Shown in pieces: positions 26,464 to 34,772 of a stretch of 64,000 nt of DNA. Location of the stretch: contig NZ_MOBX01000014.1 of assembly GCF_003732425.1 (NCBI RefSeq), positions 186,001-250,000 on the forward strand. The letters run 5' to 3'. A model generated the notes under the pieces. The model ran no database searches. It was not told the origin of the DNA and worked only from the letters and a program-made list of their open reading frames with translations. Numbering within the stretch: position 1 is the first letter of the stretch; each line of letters starts with the position of its first letter. Made by a program: the position numbers and the translations under genes. The DNA is from Pseudomonas fluorescens. Its GTDB lineage: Bacteria > Pseudomonadota > Gammaproteobacteria > Pseudomonadales > Pseudomonadaceae.

Positions 26464-26496
26464 TCTCATTATCATCTAATAATAAATCTCATTATC
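26464..26496. promoter_or_regulatory. Tandem Fur-box-like repeats of the fagA-fumC-sodA operon
   Basis: TCTCATTATC occurs at 26464-26473 and again at 26487-26496, with ATCTAATAATAAA between. On the reverse strand these read GATAATGAGA, matching GATAAT-type Fur hexamers. They end 16 bases before the fagA ATG. A weak -35 (TTGTTT, 26454-26459) and a poor -10 (TAATAA, 26477-26482) are 17 bases apart and overlap them. The same operon is Fur-repressed in P. aeruginosa, which supports the call. Confidence 0.7.
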
Positions 26497-26512
26497 GGAT
26501 GAGCCCCGGATC

Positions 26513-26920
26513 ATGAGTTCTGCCTTGCACGAGCAGCCGTACCTCGAAAGCTGGCGCTGGATGAGTCGCCAGATCCGTTGCGCGATGGATCCCGACGAAC
26601 CGCGCCTGATCGAACACTATCTGGCCGAAGGCCGGTATCTGGCCTGTTGTACGGCGACTTCTCCCTGGACCATCGCTGAAACCTCCTTCCGTCTGCTGCT
26701 CGACACGGCCACCGACATCGCGTTGCCGTGGCACTGGCGCAGCTTCTGTCTCGATCAAGCCTGGCGCCCGCTGCGTGAAATGGAGCGCCTGTCCCTGTGC
26801 AAATGCCGGCTCCAGCGCTGGCAACGCTACACCTGGCAGCTCGCTACCTGCGAACTGCTGCCCTCGATTCCTCTTATTGAACTGGTGCAAGGATTTTCAG
26901 ATGACCAAGACACGTATTGA
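26513..26920 (+). CDS. fagA: FagA-like Fur-associated protein
   Basis: A 135-residue protein rich in Trp, Cys and Leu with no signal peptide or clear domain. It corresponds by position and size to FagA (PA4471), the first gene of the Fur-repressed fagA-fumC-orfX-sodA operon. Repeated RW/CR motifs (SWRWMSRQIRC, CKCRLQRWQRY) and five cysteines could bind metal, but this is only suggestive. Its 3' end overlaps the fumC start by 20 bases. Biochemical function unknown. Confidence 0.8.
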   Translation: MSSALHEQPYLESWRWMSRQIRCAMDPDEPRLIEHYLAEGRYLACCTATSPWTIAETSFRLLLDTATDIALPWHWRSFCLDQAWRPLREMERLSLCKCRLQRWQRYTWQLATCELLPSIPLIELVQGFSDDQDTY

Positions 26921-28277
26921 GCGCGACAGCATGGGCGAACTGCAGGTGCCGGTGGACGCTCTCTACGGCGCGCAAACCCAGCGCGCGGTGGATAACTTCC
27001 CGATCAGCGGCAAACCGATGCCGACGCAATTCATTCGCGCGCTGATCCTCGCCAAAGCCGCCGCCGCCCGCGCCAACGTTGAACTCAACCAGATCAGCGC
27101 CGCCCAGGGCAAAGCCATCAGCGACGCCGCGCAAGGCCTGCTCGAAGGCGACTTCATGCCGCATTTCCCGGTGGATATCTTCCAGACCGGTTCCGGCACC
27201 AGCTCGAACATGAACGCCAACGAAGTGATCGCCACCCTGGCCAGCCGTCTGCTGGGTGAGCCGGTGAACGCCAACGATCACGTCAACTGCGGCCAGAGCA
27301 GCAACGACATCATCCCGACCACCATTCACGTCAGCGCTGCGCTGGCCTTGCACGAGCAACTGCTGCCGGCGCTGCTGCACCTGGTGCAAGTGATCGAGCA
27401 AAAAGCCACGCACGTACATCACCACGTCAAAACCGGCCGCACGCATTTGATGGATGCGATGCCGGTGCGCATGAGCCAGGTGCTGAACGGTTGGGCGCAG
27501 CAGCTCAAAGCCAATATCAGTCATCTGCAGGATTTGCTGCCGAGTCTGCAATCCCTGGCGCAGGGTGGCACGGCGGTCGGCACCGGGATCAACGCGCATC
27601 CTGAGTTCGCCGCTCGATTCAGCCGTCATTTGAGCCAGTTGGCCGACGTGCAATTCACTCCGGGCACGGACCTGTTTGCGCTGATCGGCTCGCAGGACAC
27701 CGCCGTCGCCGTCTCCGGCCAGCTCAAGGCCACCGCGGTGTCGCTGATGAAAATCGCCAACGACCTGCGCTGGATGAACTCAGGCCCGCTCGCCGGCCTC
27801 GGCGAAATCGAACTCGAAGCCCTGCAACCGGGCTCGTCGATCATGCCGGGCAAAGTCAATCCGGTGATCCCGGAAGCCACTGCCATGGTTGCCGCACAAG
27901 TGATCGGCAACGATTCGGTGATCACCATCGCCGGCCAGTCGGGCAACTTCGAACTGAACGTGATGCTGCCGATCATCGCGCAGAACCTGCTGAGCAGTAT
28001 CGAGCTGCTGGCCAATTCCAGCCGCTTGCTCGGCGACAAAGCCATCGCCAGCTTCAAGGTCAATGAATCGCGCTTGAAAGAAGCGCTGTCACGCAACCCG
28101 ATTCTGGTCACCGCACTGAACCCGATCATCGGTTACCAGAAGGCTGCCGAAATCGCCAAGCAGGCTTACAAGGAAGGCCGCGCGGTGATCGACGTCGCCC
28201 TGGAACACACCGACCTGTCACGCAGCCAACTGGAAGAGTTGCTCAACCCCGAGAAACTCACCGCCGGCGGCGTGTAA
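26901..28277 (+). CDS. fumC: Class II fumarate hydratase FumC
   Basis: A 458-residue class II fumarase that interconverts fumarate and malate without an iron-sulfur cluster, which suits expression under iron limitation. Starting at ATG 26901 (MTKTRIERDSMGELQVP), it has TGSGTSSNMNANEV, the catalytic GRTHLMDAMPV region and the superfamily signature GSSIMPGKVNP near residue 315. AAGGA lies seven bases before the ATG, inside the fagA end. Length is standard. The operon context means co-induction with sodA. Confidence 0.97.
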   Translation: MTKTRIERDSMGELQVPVDALYGAQTQRAVDNFPISGKPMPTQFIRALILAKAAAARANVELNQISAAQGKAISDAAQGLLEGDFMPHFPVDIFQTGSGTSSNMNANEVIATLASRLLGEPVNANDHVNCGQSSNDIIPTTIHVSAALALHEQLLPALLHLVQVIEQKATHVHHHVKTGRTHLMDAMPVRMSQVLNGWAQQLKANISHLQDLLPSLQSLAQGGTAVGTGINAHPEFAARFSRHLSQLADVQFTPGTDLFALIGSQDTAVAVSGQLKATAVSLMKIANDLRWMNSGPLAGLGEIELEALQPGSSIMPGKVNPVIPEATAMVAAQVIGNDSVITIAGQSGNFELNVMLPIIAQNLLSSIELLANSSRLLGDKAIASFKVNESRLKEALSRNPILVTALNPIIGYQKAAEIAKQAYKEGRAVIDVALEHTDLSRSQLEELLNPEKLTAGGV

Positions 28278-28304
28278 ACCCCGCAACCGCTTTGGAGGCT
28301 CACC

Positions 28305-28745
28305 ATGGAGCACTGGAAACGCACGATCGAACGGGCCAATCGCTGCTTCATGCTCGGCGAACTGATCGACGCCCGTGAGGCTTACCTGCAAGCCCTGGCC
28401 CTCGCGCAAGTGTTGTTCGAACGTTGGGCGGATGCCGACGAAGCGGTGGCGGCTTGCGTCATCTCCCACCACAACCTGGCGGATCTGCACTTGCGTCTGA
28501 ATCAGCCGGAGGAGAGCGCCGAATACCTCTGCGCCATCCATCAGCGCTTGTTGCAGACCATGCAGGACGAACGTCAGCGCTTGACCTTGCGTGAAGCGGC
28601 ATTACGCCAGAGCAGCAAGACCTACGTCGAACTGCTGAATTTCATCAGCGAACACGGCGAATACCCGCGCACTCAACGTCTGCTGCATCCCGATACCGGC
28701 AATGCGCGCCGCGCGCCTGCCCCCCATCACCATGGAGTCCATTGA
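28305..28745 (+). CDS. Conserved unknown protein of the fumC-sodA operon (PA4469-like)
   Basis: A 146-residue soluble, helix-rich protein between fumC and sodA. Residues about 10-110 read as paired helices with TPR-like spacing (RCFMLGELIDAREAYLQALALAQ, then CVISHHNLADLHLRLNQPEESAEYL). The C-terminus ends in a His-rich HHHGVH. It has the position of orfX/PA4469 in the P. aeruginosa operon. A role in assembly or metal handling for the neighbours is possible but unproved. Its TGA lies one base before the sodA ATG. Confidence 0.85.
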   Translation: MEHWKRTIERANRCFMLGELIDAREAYLQALALAQVLFERWADADEAVAACVISHHNLADLHLRLNQPEESAEYLCAIHQRLLQTMQDERQRLTLREAALRQSSKTYVELLNFISEHGEYPRTQRLLHPDTGNARRAPAPHHHGVH

Positions 28746-28746
28746 A

Positions 28747-29358
28747 ATGGCTTTTACCTTGCCTGCTTTGCCTTACGCCTACGACGCCCTCGAGCCGCAT
28801 ATCGATGCGCAGACCATGGAGATCCACTACACCAAGCATCACCAGACTTACATCAACAACCTCAACGCCGCGGTAGAGGGCACTGAATACGCTGAGTGGC
28901 CGGTGGAAAAGCTGGTCGCCAGTGTTCAGCAACTGCCGGAAAAGCTTCGAGCGGCGGTGATCAATCAGGGCGGCGGTCACGCTAATCACTCATTGTTCTG
29001 GGAAGTGATGGTGCCCAACGGTGGCGGTAAGCCTGATGGTGCGCTGGCCAAGGCCATCGATGAGCAACTGGGCGGCCTCGACAGCTTCAAGGAAGCTTTC
29101 ACCAAAGCCGCGCTGACCCGTTTCGGCAGCGGCTGGGCGTGGCTGAGCGTGACTGCGGAAAAGAAATTGATAGTGGAAAGCAGCGGCAATCAGGACAGCC
29201 CGTTGATGAACGGCAACACGCCAATTCTCGGTCTCGACGTCTGGGAGCACGCCTACTATCTGCGCTACCAGAACCGTCGGCCGGAATACATCAACGCCTT
29301 TTACAACGTGATCAATTGGCCTGAAGTGGCTGCGCGCTATCAGGCCGCACTGGTTTAA
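28747..29358 (+). CDS. sodA: Superoxide dismutase [Mn]
   Basis: A 203-residue Mn/Fe-family superoxide dismutase. Metal ligands His27, His81, Asp164 and His168 are all present (HYTKHH, HANHSLFW, DVWEHAYY). GGGHANH together with the GNQDSP Gln marks the manganese type. ATG 28747 (MAFTLPALPYAY) has GGAG nine bases upstream; the longer frame overlaps the previous gene. Placement in an iron-repressed operon fits replacement of the iron enzyme SodB when iron is scarce. Confidence 0.97.
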   Translation: MAFTLPALPYAYDALEPHIDAQTMEIHYTKHHQTYINNLNAAVEGTEYAEWPVEKLVASVQQLPEKLRAAVINQGGGHANHSLFWEVMVPNGGGKPDGALAKAIDEQLGGLDSFKEAFTKAALTRFGSGWAWLSVTAEKKLIVESSGNQDSPLMNGNTPILGLDVWEHAYYLRYQNRRPEYINAFYNVINWPEVAARYQAALV

Positions 29359-29388
29359 GTCTTCTATAAAAACAATCCAAGGCTGACT

Positions 29389-30282
29389 ATGGGCACTGAA
29401 ACACTGGCGATCGGAAGTGGGCGTATGTTTCGTTACGCGGTGGGTTCGCTGTTGCTGTTGGCGGGCATGACCTTGCTGGTCGCTCACGGACTGGAATGGC
29501 TGAATCTGGAGCCAAGGCTGTTGCGGGCGTTGCAGGGTGGCGCGATCTGCGCCCTCGGTACGGCGCTTGGCGCAGTGCCGGTGCTGGTGATTCGGCGCAT
29601 GCCGCAGGCACTCAGCGATACCTTGCTGGGCTTTGGTGCCGGGGTGATGCTGGCGGCGACGGCGTTTTCACTGATCGTGCCGGGCATTTCCGCCGCTGAA
29701 AGTCTTGGGCTGACCCCGTGGGGTGCCAGCGGCCTGATCTGTTTCGGCATCATGCTGGGTGCGTTCGCGCTATATCTGGTCGATCGCAAGGTGTCCGGCG
29801 CGTCCCCGGAAATGCTCGTCGGCACTGTAGAGCATCCGGTGATTCCGCCACGGATCTGGCTGTTCGTGTTTGCCATCATTGCCCATAACATCCCGGAAGG
29901 CATGGCGGTCGGCGTTTCCGCTGGCGGCGGCATGCCGGATGCGGACAGCCTGGCCATGGGCATCGCTTTGCAGGATGTACCGGAAGGTCTGGTGATTGCG
30001 CTGGTGTTGGCCGGGGCGGGCATGTCGCGGGGCAAGGCGTTTCTGATCGGCGCGGCGTCAGGTCTGGTTGAGCCTGTGTTTGCGCTGTTGTGTGCGTGGC
30101 TGGTCAGTCTGGCGCAGGTATTGTTGCCGTTAGGTCTGGCACTGGCGGCGGGGGCAATGCTGCTGGTGGTGACTCACGAAGTGATACCCGAGTCGCGACG
30201 CAATGGTCATGACAAGCTGGCGAGTCTGGGTTTGCTGATCGGGTTTTGTTTGATGATGGTGATGGATACCGCGTTGGGTTGA
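29389..30282 (+). CDS. ZIP-family metal transporter
   Basis: A 297-residue inner-membrane protein with about eight hydrophobic segments. The ZIP core motifs are present: HNIPEG in one helix (about residue 165) and QDVPEG in the next (about 195), which supply the metal-site His/Asp/Glu residues; a further His is in VVTHEVIPES. A histidine-poor middle loop separates the halves. It is the last gene of the fagA-fumC-sodA group, as PA4467 in P. aeruginosa. Uptake of Mn2+ for SodA would make sense but Zn2+ or Fe2+ cannot be excluded. Confidence 0.9.
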   Translation: MGTETLAIGSGRMFRYAVGSLLLLAGMTLLVAHGLEWLNLEPRLLRALQGGAICALGTALGAVPVLVIRRMPQALSDTLLGFGAGVMLAATAFSLIVPGISAAESLGLTPWGASGLICFGIMLGAFALYLVDRKVSGASPEMLVGTVEHPVIPPRIWLFVFAIIAHNIPEGMAVGVSAGGGMPDADSLAMGIALQDVPEGLVIALVLAGAGMSRGKAFLIGAASGLVEPVFALLCAWLVSLAQVLLPLGLALAAGAMLLVVTHEVIPESRRNGHDKLASLGLLIGFCLMMVMDTALG

Positions 30283-30347
30283 AGATCAAAAGATCGCAGC
30301 CTGCGGCAGCTCTTACAGGGAGCTGCCGCAGGCTGCGATCTTTTGAC
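30282..30347. repeat. REP-like compact inverted pair, family A
   Basis: Two family-A copies meet tail to tail with only a few bases between: AAAAGATCGCAGCCTGCGGC then GCCGCAGGCTGCGATCTTTT. It separates the convergent ZIP transporter and ptsO genes and would form a long hairpin on either transcript. Confidence 0.85.
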
Positions 30348-30355
30348 TTTGGCTG

Positions 30356-30631
30356 TCAGCCGCCTTCATCGAAGTAGTTGTTGATCAACGCCACCAGCGC
30401 ATCCAGCGCTTCCTGCTCCTGATGCCCTTCAGTACTCAGATAGATTTTGGTGCCTTTGCCAGCCGCCAGCATCATCATTGCCATAATGCTTTTGCCATCA
30501 ACCGTGGTCTCTGGTGTACGACCCACTCTGATCGTGCAATCCGGATACTGCCCGGCCACCCCGACAAACTTGGCCGATGCGCGGGCATGCAGGCCCAGCT
30601 TGTTGATGATTTCGATTTCCAGAGCAGGCAT
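30356..30631 (-). CDS. ptsO: Nitrogen-PTS phosphocarrier NPr
   Basis: A 91-residue HPr-like protein that passes phosphate from EI-Ntr to EIIA-Ntr. The phosphorylated His15 is in LGLHARASA and the regulatory Ser48 in DGKSIMAMMML. It is the last gene of the rpoN-hpf-ptsN-rapZ-ptsO group, 15 bases after rapZ. A REP pair lies at its 3' end. Confidence 0.97.
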   Translation of the reverse strand: MPALEIEIINKLGLHARASAKFVGVAGQYPDCTIRVGRTPETTVDGKSIMAMMMLAAGKGTKIYLSTEGHQEQEALDALVALINNYFDEGG

Positions 30632-30646
30632 CGCGGTGTGAATCCT

Positions 30647-31504
30647 TTAAGTGAGGTCGCGGTGGCGAACCTGGACGTTCTTCAGGGTTTTCTGCAGGGC
30701 CTGACCCAGGCGTTCGGTCAGGTAGACGGAGCGGTGATGCCCGCCGGTGCAGCCAATGGCAATGGTGACGTAGGCGCGGTTGCTCGCGGCGAAGCGTGGC
30801 AGCCACTTGTGCAGGTAGGTGAAGATGTCCTGATACATTTCTTCGACATCCGGCTGTGCCGCCAGGTATTCGGCCACCGGCGCATCGAGACCCGATTGCG
30901 CGCGCAGTTCCGGCTTCCAGTACGGATTGGGCAGGCAGCGCACATCGAATACCAGATCCGCATCCACCGGCATGCCGCGCTTGAAGCCGAATGACTCGAC
31001 CAGGAACGCCGTGCCCGGCTCCGGCTGGTTCAGCAGACGCAGCTTGATGGAGTCGCGCAACTGGTACAGGTTCAGATTGGTGGTGTTGATCTTCAGGTCC
31101 GCGAGATCGGCAATCGGGCCGAGCAGGGCGGTTTCATCCTGGATCGCCTCGGCCAGCGAGCGGTTGGCGTTGCTCAGCGGGTGACGACGGCGGGTTTCGG
31201 AGAAACGCTTGAGCAGGGTCTCCTCGTCGGCGTCCAGATACAGCACATCGCACTGGATGTGCTTGCTGCGGACATCTTCCAGCAGTTCGGGGAAGCGTGT
31301 CAGGTGGCTCGGCAGGTTGCGCGCGTCGATTGACACGGCCACCAGCGGCTGCGCCAGTTCCGTGTGAATCAGCGCGCGTTCGGCCAGTTCCGGCAGCAAG
31401 CCTGCGGGCAGGTTGTCGATGCAGTAATAGCCGTTGTCCTCAAGAACATCCAGAGCCGTACTTTTACCCGAGCCGGAGCGGCCACTGACGATGATCAAAC
31501 GCAT
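30647..31504 (-). CDS. rapZ: RNase adapter / nucleotide-binding protein RapZ
   Basis: A 285-residue P-loop protein with a Walker A motif GRSGSGKS at residues 8-15 and the C-terminal RapZ domain, including GCTGGHHRSVYL near residue 245. In E. coli it delivers the sRNA GlmZ to RNase E to control glmS; in Pseudomonas the target is less clear. It starts two bases after ptsN, in the conserved rpoN operon. Confidence 0.96.
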   Translation of the reverse strand: MRLIIVSGRSGSGKSTALDVLEDNGYYCIDNLPAGLLPELAERALIHTELAQPLVAVSIDARNLPSHLTRFPELLEDVRSKHIQCDVLYLDADEETLLKRFSETRRRHPLSNANRSLAEAIQDETALLGPIADLADLKINTTNLNLYQLRDSIKLRLLNQPEPGTAFLVESFGFKRGMPVDADLVFDVRCLPNPYWKPELRAQSGLDAPVAEYLAAQPDVEEMYQDIFTYLHKWLPRFAASNRAYVTIAIGCTGGHHRSVYLTERLGQALQKTLKNVQVRHRDLT

Positions 31505-31506
31505 GA

Positions 31507-31971
31507 TTAATGCCCGTTCTGCTCGCTCAGGACGACCTGATACAAGGCTTCGCTACTCGGTGCGCTGCGCAGTTTTTCGCGCACTTCCTTACGATCAAGC
31601 ATGCTGGCGATCTGACGCAGCAACTCCAGATGCGCATCGGTGGCAGCCTCCGGGACCAGCAGAACGAACAGCAGGTCAACCGGTGCGCCGTCAATGGCGT
31701 CGAAATCAATTGGAGCATCAAGGTGCATCAGCGCACTGATCGGTGCTGTGCAACCCTTGAGACGGCAATGGGGGATGGCGATGCCGTTACCAAAACCGGT
31801 AGAGCCGAGTTTTTCACGGGCAATCAATGCCTCGAAGACATCTTGCATCTCCAGATCCGGCACTTCGCGGGCGATCAGGTTGGCAATTTGTTCGAGGGCT
31901 TTCTTTTTACTGCCGCCCGGCACGTTCACCAGGGAACGGCCGGGGGTCAGGATACTTTCAAGTCGGATCAT
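31507..31971 (-). CDS. ptsN: Nitrogen-PTS enzyme IIA (EIIA-Ntr)
   Basis: A 154-residue EIIA of the fructose/mannitol type. The phosphorylated His68 is in GIAIPHCRL. It is the terminal acceptor of the Ptsp-NPr-EIIA-Ntr relay, which regulates nitrogen, carbon and potassium functions without sugar transport. It lies between hpf (12 bases upstream) and rapZ. Confidence 0.97.
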   Translation of the reverse strand: MIRLESILTPGRSLVNVPGGSKKKALEQIANLIAREVPDLEMQDVFEALIAREKLGSTGFGNGIAIPHCRLKGCTAPISALMHLDAPIDFDAIDGAPVDLLFVLLVPEAATDAHLELLRQIASMLDRKEVREKLRSAPSSEALYQVVLSEQNGH

Positions 31972-31983
31972 GGTTTAGGGATG

Positions 31984-32292
31984 TTAACGACCGGTCGCGC
32001 CCTGGAGGAGGCTCTGGGTCTTTTCCTTATGCTTTTTGAGTTGGCGATCCAGCTTGTCGGTGAGTGAGTCGATCGCAGCATACATATCAGTATCTTCTGC
32101 GTTGGCGACCACTTCGCTGCCGGGTATATGCAAGGTGGCTTCGATTTTCTGCTTCAGCTTTTCGACGCACATCGTGACCTGCACGTTGGTGATCTTGTCG
32201 AAATGGCGCTCCAGTCGTTGGAGTTTTTCCTCGATATAGGCGCGCAGAGGTTGGGTCACTTCCAGTTGGTGTCCACTGATGTTGACTTGCAT
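31984..32292 (-). CDS. hpf: Ribosome hibernation promoting factor (short form)
   Basis: A 102-residue short HPF/YfiA-family protein (MQVNISGHQLEVTQPLRAY). It binds the 30S decoding region and promotes 100S dimers in stationary phase. It lacks the C-terminal dimerisation domain of long HPF. ATG 32292 has GAAGGAG seven bases upstream; the frame opening further upstream in the intergenic hairpin is not used. Confidence 0.95.
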   Translation of the reverse strand: MQVNISGHQLEVTQPLRAYIEEKLQRLERHFDKITNVQVTMCVEKLKQKIEATLHIPGSEVVANAEDTDMYAAIDSLTDKLDRQLKKHKEKTQSLLQGATGR

Positions 32293-32310
32293 ACAGCTTC
32301 TCCTTCGTTG

Positions 32311-32349
32311 CCAGTGCATAAAGCGGCAGGCTGGATAGCCTGCCACTGG
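32311..32349 (-). other. Hairpin in the rpoN-hpf gap
   Basis: A GGCAGGCT/AGCCTGCC stem with a four-base loop sits inside a further CCAGT/ACTGG pairing, between the rpoN stop and the hpf Shine-Dalgarno. There is no T run, so it is more likely a processing or attenuation element than a terminator. Confidence 0.5.
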
Positions 32350-32365
32350 AACGCTGTAACGTGGC

Positions 32366-33859
32366 TTACATCAACCGCTTGCGTTCGCTCGAAGGCGCGA
32401 TCCCGAGGGATTCGCGGTACTTGGCGACGGTGCGGCGAGCCACCTGAATGCCTTGTGCCTCCAGTAAACCAGCGATCTTGCTGTCACTCAACGGCTTTTT
32501 CTGATTTTCCGCGGCAACCAGTTTTTTGATGATCGCGCGGATCGCCGTGGACGAGCATTCGCCGCCTTCGGAGGTGCTGACGTGGCTGGAGAAAAAGTAT
32601 TTCAGTTCATAAATACCGCGGGGGGTATGCATGAATTTTTGCGTGGTCACCCGGGAAATCGTCGATTCGTGCATGCCGACCGCTTCAGCGATGTCGTGCA
32701 GAACCAACGGTTTCATCGCTTCGTCGCCGTACTCCAGAAAACCGCGCTGATGCTCGACGATCTGGGTGGCTACTTTCATCAGGGTTTCGTTGCGGCTCTG
32801 CAGGCTCTTGATGAACCAGCGGGCTTCCTGCAACTGATTGCGCATGAAGGTGTTGTCGGCGCTGGTGTCGGCGCGGCGGACGAAACCGGCGTATTGGGCG
32901 TTGACGCGCAGGCGCGGTACCGATTCCTGATTAAGTTCGACCAGCCAGCGCTCGTTGTCCTTGCGCACGATGACGTCAGGGACGACATATTCGGCTTCAG
33001 TCGACTCGATCTGCGAGCCCGGACGCGGATTGAGGCTTTGTACCAGTTCGATGACCTGACGCAGCTCGTCTTCCTTGAGCTTCATCCGGCGCATCAACTG
33101 GCTGTAATCGCGGCTGCCGAGCAGGTCGATGTAATCGCTGACCAAGCGCTTTGCTTCAGCCAGCCAAGGCGTCTTGGCCGGCAGCTGACGCAATTGCAGC
33201 AGCAGGCATTCGCCAAGGTTGCGCGCGCCGATACCGGCTGGTTCAAATTGCTGGATGCGGTGCAGGACGGCTTCGATTTCGTCGAGTTCGATGTCCAGTT
33301 CCGGATCGAATGCCTCGAGGATTTCTTCGAGGGTTTCGTCCAGGTAGCCCTGATTGTTGATGCAATCGATCAGGGTTACAGCGATCAGGCGATCGGTGTC
33401 GGACATCGGTGCGAGGTTCAGTTGCCATAGCAGGTGGCTTTGCAGGCTCTCGCCGGCGGACGTGCGGGTGGTGAAATCCCACTCGTCATCATCGCTGCTG
33501 GGCAGGCTGCTGGCGCTGGTCTGGTAAACGTCTTCCCAGGCCGTGTCGACCGGAAGCTCGTTGGGGATGCGTTCGTTCCATTCGCCGTCCTCGAGGTTGT
33601 CTACCGTCGGGGCGGTTTCCTGATAGGAAGGTTCCTGGATCTCGGTGTTGGGTTTCTGTTCGGCGTTGTCGGCCAAGGGATCGGAATTGTCGAAGTCGTC
33701 GCCTTCTTCCTGGCGTTCGAGCATCGGATTGGATTCCAGCGCCTCCTGGATTTCCTGTTGCAGATCCAGGGTCGACAATTGGAGCAGGCGGATGGCCTGT
33801 TGCAGCTGCGGTGTCATCGTCAGCTGCTGGCCCATTCTCAAGACTAGCGATGGTTTCAT
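32366..33859 (-). CDS. rpoN: RNA polymerase sigma-54 factor
   Basis: A 497-residue RpoN. Region I is Gln/Leu-rich (RMGQQLTMTPQLQQAIRLLQ), region II is acidic (about 50-130), followed by the core-binding and HTH regions and the RpoN box ARRTVAKYRE near the C-terminus, which contacts the -24 element. It directs nitrogen, flagellar and many catabolic promoters together with enhancer-binding ATPases. lptB is 187 bases upstream. Confidence 0.98.
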   Translation of the reverse strand: MKPSLVLRMGQQLTMTPQLQQAIRLLQLSTLDLQQEIQEALESNPMLERQEEGDDFDNSDPLADNAEQKPNTEIQEPSYQETAPTVDNLEDGEWNERIPNELPVDTAWEDVYQTSASSLPSSDDDEWDFTTRTSAGESLQSHLLWQLNLAPMSDTDRLIAVTLIDCINNQGYLDETLEEILEAFDPELDIELDEIEAVLHRIQQFEPAGIGARNLGECLLLQLRQLPAKTPWLAEAKRLVSDYIDLLGSRDYSQLMRRMKLKEDELRQVIELVQSLNPRPGSQIESTEAEYVVPDVIVRKDNERWLVELNQESVPRLRVNAQYAGFVRRADTSADNTFMRNQLQEARWFIKSLQSRNETLMKVATQIVEHQRGFLEYGDEAMKPLVLHDIAEAVGMHESTISRVTTQKFMHTPRGIYELKYFFSSHVSTSEGGECSSTAIRAIIKKLVAAENQKKPLSDSKIAGLLEAQGIQVARRTVAKYRESLGIAPSSERKRLM

Positions 33860-34046
33860 GGCAGGGGCTTAACACCTTATTCGCCGGCGCTATGCGCCAT
33901 CCACTACAGGGCGCCGAAGCGCCAAACTTAAGCAAATTATATGCCTGAAACTGAAGTGTTTGCCTAGAGCGCTGTAACAATTAAAGCGTATTAAATCCTG
34001 CTTGAATCGATACAGCGCCCGGGCGGCGCACCGGGCACTGTTGCGC

Positions 34047-34772
34047 TTACAGGCGGAACTCGTGGCCCAGATACACTTCCTTGACCAGATCGTTGGCCAG
34101 GATGGTTTCTGCGTCGCCTTCAGCGATCAGTTGACCATCGTTGACGATGTAAGCGGTTTCGCAGATATCCAGCGTCTCACGGACGTTGTGGTCGGTGATC
34201 AATACACCGATGCCCTTGGCCTTGAGGTGGTGGATTATCTGCTTGATGTCGCCGACCGAGATCGGGTCGACACCGGCGAACGGTTCGTCGAGCAGGATGA
34301 ATTTCGGGGCCGTTGCCAGCGCGCGCGCAATTTCCACGCGGCGGCGTTCACCACCGGACAGGCTCATGCCGAGGTTGTCGCGGATGTGGCTAATGTGGAA
34401 TTCCTGCAGCAGGCTTTCCAGTTCCTTGCGACGGCCGGCCTTGTCGAGCTCCTGACGGGTCTCGAGGATGGCCATGATGTTGTCGGCTACCGACAGTTTG
34501 CGGAAGATCGACGCTTCTTGCGGCAGGTAGCCGATACCAGCCTTGGCGCGACCGTGCATCGGCTGGTGGCTGACGTCCAGATCGTCGATCAGGACGCGGC
34601 CCTGATCGGCCTGTACCAGGCCGACGATCATGTAGAAGCAGGTCGTCTTGCCGGCGCCGTTCGGGCCAAGCAGGCCGACGATCTGGCCGCTGTCGATCGA
34701 CAGGCTGACGTCACGCACGACCTGGCGGCTTTTATAGGCCTTGGCCAGGTGCTGAGCTTTCAGAGTTGCCAT
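34047..34772 (-). CDS. lptB: LPS export ABC ATPase LptB
   Basis: A 241-residue ABC ATPase that powers LPS extraction by LptFG. Walker A is GPNGAGKTT (36-44), the signature is LSGGERRRVEIARAL and Walker B is FILLDEPFAGVDP. The ATG overlaps the lptA stop by one base, so lptC-lptA-lptB are translationally coupled. Its 3' end precedes the 187-base gap to rpoN. Confidence 0.97.
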   Translation of the reverse strand: MATLKAQHLAKAYKSRQVVRDVSLSIDSGQIVGLLGPNGAGKTTCFYMIVGLVQADQGRVLIDDLDVSHQPMHGRAKAGIGYLPQEASIFRKLSVADNIMAILETRQELDKAGRRKELESLLQEFHISHIRDNLGMSLSGGERRRVEIARALATAPKFILLDEPFAGVDPISVGDIKQIIHHLKAKGIGVLITDHNVRETLDICETAYIVNDGQLIAEGDAETILANDLVKEVYLGHEFRL

